55,745 nucleotides of DNA from Coxiellaceae bacterium (GTDB lineage: Bacteria; Pseudomonadota; Gammaproteobacteria; Coxiellales; Coxiellaceae): assembly GCA_030680235.1 (NCBI GenBank), contig JAUXWQ010000014.1, positions 1-55,745 of the forward strand, in the 5' to 3' direction. Below are positions 1-9,034 of this stretch, one piece after another. Numbering within the stretch: position 1 is the stretch's first letter; every line of letters starts with the position of its first letter. The notes under the pieces were generated by a model. It searched no databases. It was not told the origin of the DNA and was given only the letters and a program-made list of their open reading frames with translations. Position numbers and translations under genes: made by a program.

Positions 1-95
1 AACGGCATCTTAAAACGTTCTTCATTCGAAAATGCTCGAAATACTTACGAGTATTCCTTCACATTTTCTCAATCAGAACGTTTTAATCTACCGTC
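1..95. repeat. Palindromic hairpin element at window start
   Basis: Perfect 12-bp inverted repeats lie at 10-21 and 75-86 (TTAAAACGTTCT and its complement). They enclose a second stem of GAAAATG against CATTTTC. The inner segment resembles, in reverse complement, the loop of the elements at 18800 and 55605 (TTCGAAAATGCTC and TTTTCTCAA). It lies downstream of the minus-strand M50 protease gene and could act as a transcription barrier, but no T-run is visible. The left edge may be cut by the window. Confidence 0.6.
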
Positions 96-155
96 ACACT
101 GTGCGCTAAAAAAGCCAAGTTATTCTTGCACAGCTCCTAAGCTTCATCTCAACAT

Positions 156-851
156 TCAAATACTCAGTGGTAATCCCAATAATAGGTAGATCCATTGTAT
201 TAAGGCATTAATTGGCGCCCAAATAATCCAAGTTGAGTTGGTAGCAACTAAGAAGATAATCAACCCTAAAAAAATCCAAAGTCCATACCATTCTAAGCGA
301 TCATATTTTTTTGCCAAGGAAGGTGGTAATAAACTGGATACCAAACGGCTTCCATCGAGAGGAGGAATTGGAATTAAGTTGATCACGAGTAACACGCAAT
401 TAATCATGATGCCAAAGCGAGAAGTGAGATGAAAAAATAAAGCCACTTGTCGTAATGATTCATGCAAGGAAGGATTTAAAAAAATGAGATGGCTTAATTT
501 CGCAACACCGGCCCATAAAATAGCCATTAATAAATTAGCAGCAGGGCCTGCTAATCCAACCAATGCTTTATCGCGTCGCGGATGACGTAAATTCTGATAA
601 GCAACAGGAACAGGTTTTGCCCATCCAAAAATAAATCCACCCAGTGTTAGCATTAATAAAGGTAAAATGATTGTGCCAAATAAATCGATATGTTTCGCAG
701 GATTCAGGGTGACACGTCCCATAATGCTGGCCGTTTGATCACCAAGTTTGCTCGCAATATAGCCATGAGCCGCTTCATGTAACGTGATTGCAAAAATAAG
801 TGGGATTGCCGCAATGCAAATGAGTTGTATGATAGATTGTAGGTGGTCCAT
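156..851 (-). CDS. Site-2-protease-type zinc metalloprotease (peptidase M50 family)
   Basis: This is an integral membrane protein of 231 residues with about five hydrophobic segments. The zinc motif HExxH (H25-E26-x-x-H29) sits in the first membrane segment, and a PPLDG motif near residue 165 supplies the third ligand. This is the compact M50 type without PDZ or CBS domains, like Bacillus YwhC. Such proteases cleave substrates within or near the inner membrane; no substrate can be named here. The gene starts 14 bp after the dolP stop on the same strand, with GTGAG upstream of the ATG, so it is probably the last gene of the lpoA-yraN-diaA-dolP transcript. The family is secure; the cellular role is unknown. 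Confidence 0.85.
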   Translation of the reverse strand: MDHLQSIIQLICIAAIPLIFAITLHEAAHGYIASKLGDQTASIMGRVTLNPAKHIDLFGTIILPLLMLTLGGFIFGWAKPVPVAYQNLRHPRRDKALVGLAGPAANLLMAILWAGVAKLSHLIFLNPSLHESLRQVALFFHLTSRFGIMINCVLLVINLIPIPPLDGSRLVSSLLPPSLAKKYDRLEWYGLWIFLGLIIFLVATNSTWIIWAPINALIQWIYLLLGLPLSI

Positions 852-865
852 ATTTTTCTCACAGG

Positions 866-1444
866 CTATTGGGGGTATTCAAACACTTTTACAACGGTTT
901 TCACGCCATCAATATGTCTTGCTATATCAACAGCCTCATCCGCTTGTTTATGCGAGAGAACGCCCATTAAGTAGACAGTGTTATTTTCTGTAACCACTTT
1001 GATTTGGGTGGAATGGAAGCCAGGTTGTGCAAGCATACGTGATTTGATTTTTGCTGTAATCCAAGAATCTTTTGTGCGTTGCCATTGTGATGTGGGTTTT
1101 TCTACCGTAATTTCATTATAAATACGGCTGACATTCTTAATGGTTGTTGCTAGTTGATACACTTTATCACGTTGCTCTGCTGTTTCTGTTTGTCCTGTAA
1201 TGAGCATAATGTGATTAAAGGTCGCAACCGTGATGTGAGCGCCTCTTTGTAGCTCAGGTGAGTTTGTTGTGAGCTGGGCTAATGATTCATTGGCTTGTTG
1301 ATCATGAATCATGGTTTTTGTTGTGCGCTTGTCATAGACCACAGCGCCGCCCGCTGTTGCGCCAACGATGATTGCTGCGGGAATACAGCCGGTTAAGCTT
1401 GTTATAAAGAAAATCATGCAGATAATTTTTGAAAGGCGCGTCAT
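866..1444 (-). CDS. dolP: BON-domain outer-membrane lipoprotein DolP (YraP)
   Basis: The 192-residue product starts with a lipoprotein signal peptide (MTRLSK..., lipobox LTGC). Two BON modules follow, roughly residues 50-115 and 120-190, each with the pattern of a hydrophobic strand followed by a VYLMG-type turn. E. coli DolP (191 residues) is an outer-membrane lipoprotein that binds anionic phospholipids and supports envelope integrity and BAM function. I chose the ATG at 1444 because GGAG lies 6 bases upstream and it places the signal peptide at the N-terminus; an in-frame extension of 23 residues is not needed. It follows diaA by 31 bp, as in E. coli yraO-yraP. Confidence in the identity is high. 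Confidence 0.88.
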   Translation of the reverse strand: MTRLSKIICMIFFITSLTGCIPAAIIVGATAGGAVVYDKRTTKTMIHDQQANESLAQLTTNSPELQRGAHITVATFNHIMLITGQTETAEQRDKVYQLATTIKNVSRIYNEITVEKPTSQWQRTKDSWITAKIKSRMLAQPGFHSTQIKVVTENNTVYLMGVLSHKQADEAVDIARHIDGVKTVVKVFEYPQ

Positions 1445-1475
1445 GAAAATCTCCGTATGGCGTAACATCCTAGCA

Positions 1476-2066
1476 TTAGGGTGTTTTGAACAACTGCCTG
1501 TCGATAATATCACAAAGGCAATGTATCACAATCCCGTGTGCTTCTTGTATTCTTGCGGTAGATTCTGATGGAATGCGAATTTCAATATCGCTTGCGTTGA
1601 GCAAGGGAGGAATATCGCCACCATTTTTCCCAGTTAGTGCAATCACACGCATTTTTCGGTGATGTGCTGCAACAATTGCTTCAACAATATTCTTTGAGGT
1701 GCCGCTCGTGGAGAGGGCAATTAAAATATCGCCCGCTTGTCCGAGCGCTTTAATTTGTTTTGAGAAAATTTCGTTAAAGTGATAATCATTGCCAATGGAT
1801 GTAATGGTAGAGGTATCTGTTGTTAGGGCAATCGCTGGCAAGCTTGGGCGCTCGCATTCAAAGCGATTTAACATTTCTGCTGAGAAATGTTGTGCGTCAG
1901 CAGCGGAGCCGCCATTACCACAAGCTAAAATTTTATGATTATTGAGCAGGGCATCGACGATAATTTCGCCGCCCTTTGCAACTGTTTCTGAGATCGTGTC
2001 AGCCGTTGTGATCAGTGTTTGAATGCTATCGTTGAAAATGGTTTTAACGTGGGATGAGAGGGGCAT
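1476..2066 (-). CDS. diaA: SIS-domain protein DiaA (DnaA initiator-associating protein type)
   Basis: The 196-residue protein is one SIS domain, with [12 protein letters not shown] near the N-terminus and an LSTSGTSKN phosphosugar loop. From memory it follows E. coli DiaA along its whole length, including [10 protein letters not shown] and the end [18 protein letters not shown]. DiaA forms a tetramer that binds DnaA and promotes ordered initiation at oriC. The related GmhA isomerase makes heptose precursors, so a sugar-isomerase activity cannot be excluded. The position between yraN and dolP is the conserved DiaA position. The 52-bp gap upstream contains a small GTGACTGT palindrome (2087-2105). 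Confidence 0.85.
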   Translation of the reverse strand: MPLSSHVKTIFNDSIQTLITTADTISETVAKGGEIIVDALLNNHKILACGNGGSAADAQHFSAEMLNRFECERPSLPAIALTTDTSTITSIGNDYHFNEIFSKQIKALGQAGDILIALSTSGTSKNIVEAIVAAHHRKMRVIALTGKNGGDIPPLLNASDIEIRIPSESTARIQEAHGIVIHCLCDIIDRQLFKTP

Positions 2067-2084
2067 AAGAGGTGCTCTTTGTTG

Positions 2085-2107
2085 TTGGAATTGTGACTGT
2101 GACAGTC
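2085..2107. repeat. Short GTGACTGT palindrome between yraN and diaA
   Basis: The sequence GTGACTGTGACAGTCAC (about 2092-2108) is self-complementary around its centre. It uses the same GTGACT hexamer that is expanded between ftsL and ftsI (15326-15474), and a related run of alternating CACT/GACT follows rnpB (8990-9010). It may be a small intergenic hairpin; no function is known. Confidence 0.45.
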
Positions 2108-2118
2108 ACTATTCACAG

Positions 2119-2490
2119 TTATCGGTAGTTTACCTCAAATGCATTTTTAATCCAGGTGATGCGATCATTTTTATTTGCAAAAATAGCAATAATATCAAAT
2201 CGTGCATAAGTATTGTGATAGCTATTTTTTTCGACCAAGAAAGACGTTGCTGCGCGAATGAGTCGTTTTTGTTTCCAGGCAGGAACGAGGTCGACTGCTT
2301 CGCCATAGCTCTCAGATTGGCGAAATTTTACCTCAACAAATACAGTATATTCGCCGTCTTTCATGATCAAATCCACTTCGCCACCTTGGGTGCGGTAATT
2401 GCGTTCAATCAATGAAAAGCCTTGTTTTTTGAGATATAAAAATGCTTCTTCTTCGCCGTCAGCACCAACGGTTTTGCTGTTGTGGATCAC
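2119..2490 (-). CDS. yraN: YraN family protein (UPF0102, predicted endonuclease fold)
   Basis: A 123-residue protein typical in length of UPF0102. It shows the conserved blocks GEEEAFLYLKKQGFSLIERN, GGEVDLIMKD and FVEVKFRQS; the E-x-K and G-E-hydrophobic-D-L-I residues are those of restriction-endonuclease-like nucleases. Its cellular role is not settled; YraN proteins have been linked to Holliday junction processing by fold. The start codon overlaps the lpoA stop by 4 bp (ATGA), so the two are translationally coupled. The identity is firm. Confidence 0.9.
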   Translation of the reverse strand: MIHNSKTVGADGEEEAFLYLKKQGFSLIERNYRTQGGEVDLIMKDGEYTVFVEVKFRQSESYGEAVDLVPAWKQKRLIRAATSFLVEKNSYHNTYARFDIIAIFANKNDRITWIKNAFEVNYR

Positions 2491-3641
2491 ATCACCACCG
2501 GCATCCCATTTTTAATTTGCGCCCAGAGCAATTGTCGTTTGATTTGACGGTCTGACGATAAATATAAAGTGCCTGTCGCACCCGAAAAGCTATCGCTGGG
2601 ACTGGATTGCATCGCAGATAATTGCGGAATGACATTAAATGCATCAACACCCATCGCATAAAATTTCGCGAGACCAGTATAGTTATTGGGCCATGTAGCT
2701 TGAATGCGTTGCTGAATGGACTGTAAATAAGCGGGTTGCATTTGATTGGGCGCTAGCGTCCAGGGCATATCACAAAACATGACGCCATCTAATTCAGGAT
2801 TGGGCATGCCGTTATAAACTTGTGAGGTTGCATAAATTGGTATATTTTCAACAAAATAGAAGCGCAACAGGAGTTCAATTTGTTTTGCCATGGTAGGTGT
2901 TGCCACCATGAAGATACTGTCAAAATCTTGTCGACGTTGCGGAATATAACGTACATTCCGTTGTAACATTCTTTCAAGTGTTCTTGCATCCTTGCGGCCT
3001 TGTGAAATTTGCAATACATTGCTGATACTTTGCGATAAGGTCGAAATGTCATTGTAATATTGTGTCGCTACAACCGTACCGCCTGTTTTTTTCCATTGTG
3101 CTGAAAATGCAGAAACCAGACGTGTGCCATAAGCTGTTTGGGGGGCAAGGATGAGTACGGCATGATGATGATCAGCATTGGCCTTAATGGCTGCTTGTTC
3201 GGCTTCATCAGTGGGTGATAAGGCAAATTCAATCAAGGCAGCATTGTTAGCTGGGCTATTACCCATGTTTAATGCCAGTACGGGCACGGATAAATGCTGT
3301 TGTGCGAGTGTGGTTACAGAGGGTTTGTCCAGCGGACCTACAACAAAATTAGCACCTTGCGCAATGGCAGTTTGGTAGACAGATTGAATGGACTGTCCAT
3401 TCGTATCGAGTACGTCAATTGTCGGAGAGGTGCCATTTTGGTCTTTTGCGGTATAGTAAGCAGCAAAAAAACCATTGCGAATGGCATTACCATAAGGTGC
3501 AAGTGGCCCAGATAAGGGCACAAGCAGCGCAATATGATTGGGGGAGGTAACTTGAAAGGATTGTGAGCGTGGCGCAGTCGCGCAACCTGCTAAAAGCAGT
3601 ACGATTGATAGGCCAAAACATAAAAGTAGTCGTTTCATCAT
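2487..3641 (-). CDS. lpoA: Penicillin-binding-protein activator LpoA, short form (LppC family)
   Basis: This outer-membrane lipoprotein activates PBP1a in species where it has been studied. The chosen start gives MMKRLLLCFG with lipobox LLLAGC, so the cysteine near residue 20 is the lipidation site. The 384-residue product carries only the periplasmic-binding-protein-like LppC domain (IALLVPLSGPLAPYGNAIRNG near residue 35, then NFVVGPLDKPSV). The N-terminal TPR-like domain of enteric LpoA (about 680 residues) is absent. The gene is divergent from rsmI with 47 bp between the starts, as in E. coli yraL/yraM. AGGA lies about 12 bases from the first ATG. Confidence 0.87.
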   Translation of the reverse strand: MMKRLLLCFGLSIVLLLAGCATAPRSQSFQVTSPNHIALLVPLSGPLAPYGNAIRNGFFAAYYTAKDQNGTSPTIDVLDTNGQSIQSVYQTAIAQGANFVVGPLDKPSVTTLAQQHLSVPVLALNMGNSPANNAALIEFALSPTDEAEQAAIKANADHHHAVLILAPQTAYGTRLVSAFSAQWKKTGGTVVATQYYNDISTLSQSISNVLQISQGRKDARTLERMLQRNVRYIPQRRQDFDSIFMVATPTMAKQIELLLRFYFVENIPIYATSQVYNGMPNPELDGVMFCDMPWTLAPNQMQPAYLQSIQQRIQATWPNNYTGLAKFYAMGVDAFNVIPQLSAMQSSPSDSFSGATGTLYLSSDRQIKRQLLWAQIKNGMPVVM

Positions 3642-3688
3642 TTGAAAAGTGTATCCTAGTCCGTAAGACACAACAATACAGGGTTTTT

Positions 3689-4510
3689 ATGTTATACCTC
3701 GTCGCAACCCCGATCGGCAATCTTTTGGATATCACGCTTCGCGCAATCGAAACTTTAAAAAGGGTCGATTTCATTGCAGCAGAAGATACGCGTCATAGCG
3801 CGCGATTGCTTACAGAGTATGACATTAGAACGCCCTGTTTTTCATTACATGATCATAATGAAGATGCGCGTATCAAAAAAATTCTGCAAATTTTACAAGA
3901 AAAAAAATCCATTGCGCTTATTTCAGATGCTGGTACGCCATTAATTAGTGATCCTGGTTTTAAAATTGTGCGTGCTGTACGTGAAAAAGGCTTTGGTGTT
4001 ACGGCAATTCCAGGGGCGTGTGCTGCCATTGCGGCATTAATTACCTCAGGGTTAGCAACGGATCGGTTTATTTTTGATGGATTTTTGCCAGCAAAAAGGG
4101 GCGCTATAGAAAATTATTTTGAAGCAGTTAAAAATGAAACACGGACGCTTATTTTTTATGAATCCGTACATCGCATTAAGAAAACCTTAGAAATTATGCG
4201 AAAAATAATCGGGGGCGATCGTATTGCAACGGTTGCACGTGAACTCACAAAAACCTTCGAAACGATCAAACAGGACTCTTTGGAAACCCTATGTCATTGG
4301 ATTTTGGAAGATAACCAGCAGAGGGGGGAGTTTGTCATTGTGTTGGAGGGTGCGCCCCTGCTTGCTGTTTCCGATGAAAAAATAACGGATCTTTTAAAAA
4401 TACTCTTGACAGAATTGTCGGTAAAACAAGCGGTAAGCATTGTTTGCAAGTTGACAGGATGTAATAAAAATACAGCTTATGCATTGGGACTTCTACAAAA
4501 ACCTGATTGA
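3689..4510 (+). CDS. rsmI: 16S rRNA 2'-O-ribose C1402 methyltransferase RsmI
   Basis: This enzyme methylates C1402 of 16S rRNA with S-adenosylmethionine and tunes decoding at the P site. The N-terminus MLYLVATPIGNLLDITLRAI, the AEDTRHS motif, SDAGTPLISDPG and IPGACAAIAAL are hallmarks of the RsmI (YraL) branch of tetrapyrrole-methylase-fold enzymes. The length is 273 residues against 286 in E. coli. The ATG at 3689 places the conserved first strand at the N-terminus; a 42-residue in-frame extension runs back through the lpoA start and is not supported. It is divergent from lpoA in the conserved arrangement. Confidence 0.93.
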   Translation: MLYLVATPIGNLLDITLRAIETLKRVDFIAAEDTRHSARLLTEYDIRTPCFSLHDHNEDARIKKILQILQEKKSIALISDAGTPLISDPGFKIVRAVREKGFGVTAIPGACAAIAALITSGLATDRFIFDGFLPAKRGAIENYFEAVKNETRTLIFYESVHRIKKTLEIMRKIIGGDRIATVARELTKTFETIKQDSLETLCHWILEDNQQRGEFVIVLEGAPLLAVSDEKITDLLKILLTELSVKQAVSIVCKLTGCNKNTAYALGLLQKPD

Positions 4511-4595
4511 CAGTGTTATTGAGATAGGTTTAACTGAAATAGCGTGTTATCGCACCTGTTCCTCATTCCTTTACCACCGTTCAAGAGGGTGAAAG

Positions 4596-6743
4596 ATGTC
4601 GAGATTGCCGCTGTATGGAAAGCCTGATTCTTTTTTTTCGCACCTTAGCGGAACCGGACAAGTGTCTGGTCATGAAACGACTATTGTTGCAAAGCTTCGC
4701 AAAGAAAGAGAAAGAAATAAGCCATTTCGATGGGTGTTTAAAAAATTTAGTAATCCATTACTTGCGGAAATCGAAGCGGGTGTTGCAGCCTGTTATTACT
4801 TAATTGCACCAGAGCATAATCCCAAAATTCGCGTTGTTTATGATACTGCTGGAAAAGCCATTGGTACTGTTTCAAAATTATTTCCAAATTATATGAGTTT
4901 GAGAGAATATCTTGGCGATCATTTTGGTGTTGCAGGTTTTGAAATAGAAACACAAAAAAAACTGAATAGATTAATTGAAAACGGATTGGCTGAAGTACAG
5001 ACTTTATCGTATTTTTTCGAAGAGGATGATTTACATCTTGAGAATATTGGGGTTTTATGTCAGAAAAAAGGGGATGAATTTGTTGTCGATGAAGAGGGAT
5101 TTTTTATTGTAGAAAAGGTAGTCCGTATTGATTACGACATGAGTGCTTATACGATTGTGGCGCAAGAAGCGTTGCGGGGTGATCGGACAGGTTATGGTAG
5201 AAAACCACTGACAGAGCGTTTCTTATTAACGGACCGTGATTTAACGACTTTACCCTGTGTTGAAGATGCGGATCCTTGGTATTGTTCGACGATTTATCGC
5301 GCAAGCATGGATATACCATTAGCGCGTGTCTCCCATGCTTATACAAAAGAGCAAGTGCAAATATTTCGAACGCTATCGCAACACCCTAGTTACTCGGCTA
5401 AAAAATTTCTGACACTTTTAAAAATAACCTTGTTTAATGATGATACGTTCATTTCTAGGTTGAGCGCACATGTCGATGATCCAGCTTCTTTATCACAACT
5501 TAAAAAATTCACTGCTAAAAAAAATGCGCTAAAAGAAATGCTGCCAAAAAATGCAAAGTTTCAATCAGCCTGTGAGGAATCATTAGAGGATCCGTTCCTT
5601 GAATCAATCTGGCGTGAGGGTATTCGTTCATTCATTGTGGGCATTGCTGAATACAATCAACATCTAAAGCCTAAACATCAAAGCCTTTTTGTTGATGTTG
5701 AGTTATTAAAAAATGAATATTACACCTTATGCTGTGTGATTGTGCAGGGTGGATTGCTGCGTAGTTTTAATTTGCTGATTGATTTTTTGGAGAGTGTTGC
5801 GCTTGAAGATTATTCTGATTGTGAGAAAAAAAGTGATTTGTGTGCGGCGGCAAATCAATTACGAGATGTATTGGTTAAAAATCATCAAGATTTTTCTGAA
5901 TTACAAGAAATTACAGTGCAAAAAATTAATACTTTTGTTCGAAATATTTATGTTGCTTTGTCTGAGGTAGAAGCAAAATATAATCAAGTAAAAAATGAAG
6001 AGGCGTTGCCACAATTAGCTGCATTTCTTGATGAAATGAACTTGATGTTAGCGCAATTTATTCGGTATTGTTCTTTTTTAGGGGATGATATTTTTTCTGA
6101 ACGTAAGATGGTTGCTAATGATTCTTTGGCTGTAAAATCGAGTGAGCGATTTGTCAGTGTGCCTGTCTTGGCATTTGATCAGTTAATGGAAGATACGGTT
6201 GCTTGGTTACAGACTGTAAAAGAAGAAGAGGGAAGAATCGTTTTAGTGAATAAAGCGACGGTCGAAAAGATTTTTGCAGAAATGTATTCGAAATTTGAGC
6301 CTGAAAGTCTGGGTTATGCAGCACATGCTGCGACTACGATTGGCGGTTATGTATCATCATTTTTTGTTAGGCGATTTCCCCGTGTACCATCCTTTTCTGA
6401 AGAGTTGCAGGCCGTCAAAGAAAATTTACATGATGCGCAAACACCTGAGGAATTTTGTCGTGCGATTGCACATTTTTTGGTTGTAGAACGTCAGGGATCA
6501 GAAAAATTTAAAAATGATTTTCTTTCAAAAATTATTGCGCAATTTTCACGAGAGTTTTCAGCAGAAAAATTGCCAAAGCAAATGCAAAACAATCCAAGAT
6601 TGGCAGAGTATTTGTATGCACAAGCCAATCGTCAAATGCAAGCGGCTGATATTGAAAGTGCCGTCAATTTTCTAACAAGAAAACTGGTAGCGTTGCAAGA
6701 TTTACCAGAAACAGTTTGTGACGAATATGAGTTGGTCGCTTAA
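4596..6743 (+). CDS. Large protein with a kinase-like (PI3/4-kinase or HipA-like) catalytic motif; candidate effector
   Basis: A 715-residue protein without signal peptide or membrane segment. Near residues 141-152 it has EEDDLHLENIGV and about 30 residues later RIDYDMS. The pattern D-x-H-x-x-N followed by a metal-binding D-x-D resembles the catalytic and activation loops of PI3/PI4 kinases and of several Legionella effector kinases. An N-terminal segment around residues 75-105 could form the nucleotide-binding lobe, but no glycine loop is clear. The remaining 500 residues are predicted helical and unrecognised. GAGGGTGAAAG precedes the start. The next gene overlaps the stop codon and encodes a paralogue. 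Kinase activity is an inference from the motif; secretion is a guess from the organism type. Confidence 0.55.
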   Translation: MSRLPLYGKPDSFFSHLSGTGQVSGHETTIVAKLRKERERNKPFRWVFKKFSNPLLAEIEAGVAACYYLIAPEHNPKIRVVYDTAGKAIGTVSKLFPNYMSLREYLGDHFGVAGFEIETQKKLNRLIENGLAEVQTLSYFFEEDDLHLENIGVLCQKKGDEFVVDEEGFFIVEKVVRIDYDMSAYTIVAQEALRGDRTGYGRKPLTERFLLTDRDLTTLPCVEDADPWYCSTIYRASMDIPLARVSHAYTKEQVQIFRTLSQHPSYSAKKFLTLLKITLFNDDTFISRLSAHVDDPASLSQLKKFTAKKNALKEMLPKNAKFQSACEESLEDPFLESIWREGIRSFIVGIAEYNQHLKPKHQSLFVDVELLKNEYYTLCCVIVQGGLLRSFNLLIDFLESVALEDYSDCEKKSDLCAAANQLRDVLVKNHQDFSELQEITVQKINTFVRNIYVALSEVEAKYNQVKNEEALPQLAAFLDEMNLMLAQFIRYCSFLGDDIFSERKMVANDSLAVKSSERFVSVPVLAFDQLMEDTVAWLQTVKEEEGRIVLVNKATVEKIFAEMYSKFEPESLGYAAHAATTIGGYVSSFFVRRFPRVPSFSEELQAVKENLHDAQTPEEFCRAIAHFLVVERQGSEKFKNDFLSKIIAQFSREFSAEKLPKQMQNNPRLAEYLYAQANRQMQAADIESAVNFLTRKLVALQDLPETVCDEYELVA

Positions 6744-8551
6744 TGCTTCGCTTAAGAGTGAGCAATTCAATCAGTAGCGAAGATTACCCAAGGCTGCGTA
6801 TTGCGCTCAAGTCGTTGTATGAGTTTATTGTGCCAGGTATTACGGTTAGTGCGACGGAAGCATCGGTGATTGATGGTGAAAAGCTGGCAAATTTTATCGA
6901 AAAAAAAGACAATCAGACTGCCATCATAGCAGATAAGTTGACAGAGTGTGGTTTGGCTGAGATTGCAACCCTTGCTTTTTTATTTTATGAAAAATCCCTA
7001 GATCTTCAAGCTATTTTTGTTGAGAAAGATTTTAGTGCTACGGAAAGCAATGTGATTGCGCGTGTTATTTGTCGTGCGCCAGAGCACGGGTTGCATGAAT
7101 TGACCTGTGAATCTCGTCTTGAAGAGGCAGTATTGTTGGAGTCAGAACAGCTCCCGCCCTATTTTGGTGATAGAAATGCAATGCATCATAATGGGCAGCA
7201 ACTTTTTTTCCCGATCTTGTATAGTGAACAGTTTCAGGCAGTTCAAAAAAATAAAATTTTTAATGAGCGTAGTTTCTCGGTTATTTTAAGCGTTATGTTG
7301 ATGCCGTTTTTTGTGTTTCATAGTATTTTTTTATCGCATTTCAATCAAAAGCCAGATATTGCTATTTTTATAGCCAGTGCTTTGACTTATAATCACACGG
7401 TTTTTTTTAGAGCGCTTGTTAAATCAGAAGCATTTTTAGCGTGGTATTTTTCTGCCCCGCAAGAAAGAATTCAGGCATGCGCACCTGGAAAACGACATAA
7501 AATTTTTTTGCAAAAACATAATGAATTTATTTGCGAGACCAGAGCAAAAATTACTTTTTTGCTGGCACAGGCAAAAATAGAAAGTGCTGTTGCTATTTTT
7601 GATGATTTAATTTGCACTTCTTTGGAAAACAAAAAACATTATCAAGCATCGGGGCTTGATTTATATGCGCTCTTGCTTGCTGTTCGTGTTTATCTTTTTG
7701 GATTTCTTGATGGTAATGGAAGTAATCTTTTAGATTGGTTTGAAAAATCAGATGCTTTATATAAAATAATAAATTTTATTTTACTGTTATTTCAGTACAT
7801 GCAAGTTGAAATTGATGCTGCTCGATCTTCTAATCTTGCTTTGTTTATCAAGAATCTTGAAGCAGCAATGACAACACTTTGGCATGGAGATGAAAATCAA
7901 GCAGAAAAAACAGATTTTGTGTGTATTGAAATAAATGAGCCACTAGAAAAGTCACAGAGAATTTTCATTAAGAGTTTTCTTGTATGGTTGAATAAAATAA
8001 ATGATAGGGGCGAGTTAGAAAACATACCGGTTGTGCTATGTCATTATGAGCGTATATACAGAGAATTTTTAAATAGTAAGGCGTCTTCTTCAAAGCAATT
8101 TTATGCGGCGGCTTCTATGTATGTTTCTTCTTTTTGGGGAGCAGCGACTGCAACTAAAGCAAATTTTTCTGAAGCATATTTTTCTATGACGCATTTTGAT
8201 GAAGTGGAAGATGCTTTTCATAATGCAAAAACGGATGTGCTGCTGCAGCGTGCTTTTGTGACATTGTTAGTGACACAGGGAGGCGAAATAGAAGGGGTTC
8301 ATAAAAAATTTTTGACTGAGCTTGTATTGCAGTTTGAAAGAGAATGTATTGCAATGGAAATTGCTTTTTCTGAAGATCGGACTATTCTGAAACAGTCTCA
8401 GCGATATGCCAGCTGTTCGAAGCTTAGCATTGACGTTATTGAGGCAATTGCTGTCGAATTTATTCAAAAAATAAGACAGTCTGTGACGTTTGGTTTTGGA
8501 GGTGATGACTGCTTAACGGTGGATTCTCGGAATTTTTTTAAAGCAACGTGA
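6743..8551 (+). CDS. Degenerate paralogue of the upstream kinase-like protein
   Basis: A 602-residue protein that starts inside the stop of the preceding gene (TAATG), so translation is probably coupled. It aligns by eye with the upstream product. GLAEIATLAFLFYEKSLDL corresponds to the upstream GLAEVQTLSYFFEEDDLHL. The two C-termini share YVSSFWG/YVSSFFV, NAKTD/DAQTP and KKFLTELVLQFERE/NDFLSKIIAQFSRE. In the catalytic segment the D-x-H-x-x-N of the first protein is replaced by S-x-D-x-x-A, and the later D-x-D is missing, so this copy would be a pseudokinase or scaffold. A duplication followed by divergence explains the pair best. No known function can be given. Confidence 0.55.
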   Translation: MLRLRVSNSISSEDYPRLRIALKSLYEFIVPGITVSATEASVIDGEKLANFIEKKDNQTAIIADKLTECGLAEIATLAFLFYEKSLDLQAIFVEKDFSATESNVIARVICRAPEHGLHELTCESRLEEAVLLESEQLPPYFGDRNAMHHNGQQLFFPILYSEQFQAVQKNKIFNERSFSVILSVMLMPFFVFHSIFLSHFNQKPDIAIFIASALTYNHTVFFRALVKSEAFLAWYFSAPQERIQACAPGKRHKIFLQKHNEFICETRAKITFLLAQAKIESAVAIFDDLICTSLENKKHYQASGLDLYALLLAVRVYLFGFLDGNGSNLLDWFEKSDALYKIINFILLLFQYMQVEIDAARSSNLALFIKNLEAAMTTLWHGDENQAEKTDFVCIEINEPLEKSQRIFIKSFLVWLNKINDRGELENIPVVLCHYERIYREFLNSKASSSKQFYAAASMYVSSFWGAATATKANFSEAYFSMTHFDEVEDAFHNAKTDVLLQRAFVTLLVTQGGEIEGVHKKFLTELVLQFERECIAMEIAFSEDRTILKQSQRYASCSKLSIDVIEAIAVEFIQKIRQSVTFGFGGDDCLTVDSRNFFKAT

Positions 8552-8629
8552 GTATTTTCGAGACAAGTGATCGCTTTGTATCAGGACTTCTCTATTTGGT
8601 GTCGGGTTACAAAGAAAAACAACCGTGAT

Positions 8630-8658
8630 TTGCAAGTTGATCCTGTATCCGTAATAAT
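8630..8658 (+). promoter_or_regulatory. Probable rnpB promoter
   Basis: TTGCAA (8630-8635) and AATAAT (8653-8658) are separated by 17 bp, a good sigma-70 arrangement. The predicted start of transcription falls at about 8664-8666, exactly where the P1 stem of RNase P RNA begins. Confidence 0.6.
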
Positions 8659-8663
8659 GGTTT

Positions 8664-8997
8664 GGAGTCAGCTAAACAATCGCTGTATGTAAATGCAGAG
8701 GAAAGTCCGGGCTTCACAGAACGCAGTGCCAGATAACGTCTGGATGGCGCGAGCCACTGGAAAGTGCCACAGAAAATAGACCGCCTTGGCAACAAGGTAA
8801 GGGTGAAATGGTGCGGTAAGAGCGCACCGCGTACTTGGTAACAAGTGCGGCAGGGTAAACCCCGCTGGAAGCAAGGCCAAATAGGAATCCGTTAACGTTG
8901 TTCGCGTTGGATTCGGGTAGGCTGCTTGAGACGCATAGTGATATTCGTCCCAGATAAATGATTGTTCACGACAGAACCCGGCTTATCGGCTGACTCA
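8664..8997 (+). ncRNA. rnpB: RNase P RNA (class A)
   Basis: This is the catalytic RNA of RNase P, which trims the 5' ends of pre-tRNAs. The conserved CR-I segment GAGGAAAGTCCGGGC is at about 8698-8712, the AGGGTGAAA core motif at about 8801, GGTAAACCC at about 8855, and the 3' conserved ACAGAACCCGGCTTAT at about 8971-8986. The ends are set by the P1 helix: GAGTCAGC at 8665-8672 pairs with GCTGACTC at 8989-8996. The length of about 333 nt is usual for a proteobacterial type A RNA. It lies just upstream of kbl and, at a distance, between rsmI and mraZ, which recalls the Pseudomonas order. Confidence 0.95.
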
Positions 8998-9034
8998 CAC
9001 TCACACTGACACTTTATTCAACGGAACTCACCCT

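Noticed and set aside
2023-2415. Plus-strand open frame of 130 codons across diaA and yraN
   Set aside because: Antisense to two conserved genes, cysteine-rich, and has no family features.
8607-8880. Minus-strand open frames across rnpB
   Set aside because: They overlap a highly conserved structural RNA and have no independent support.
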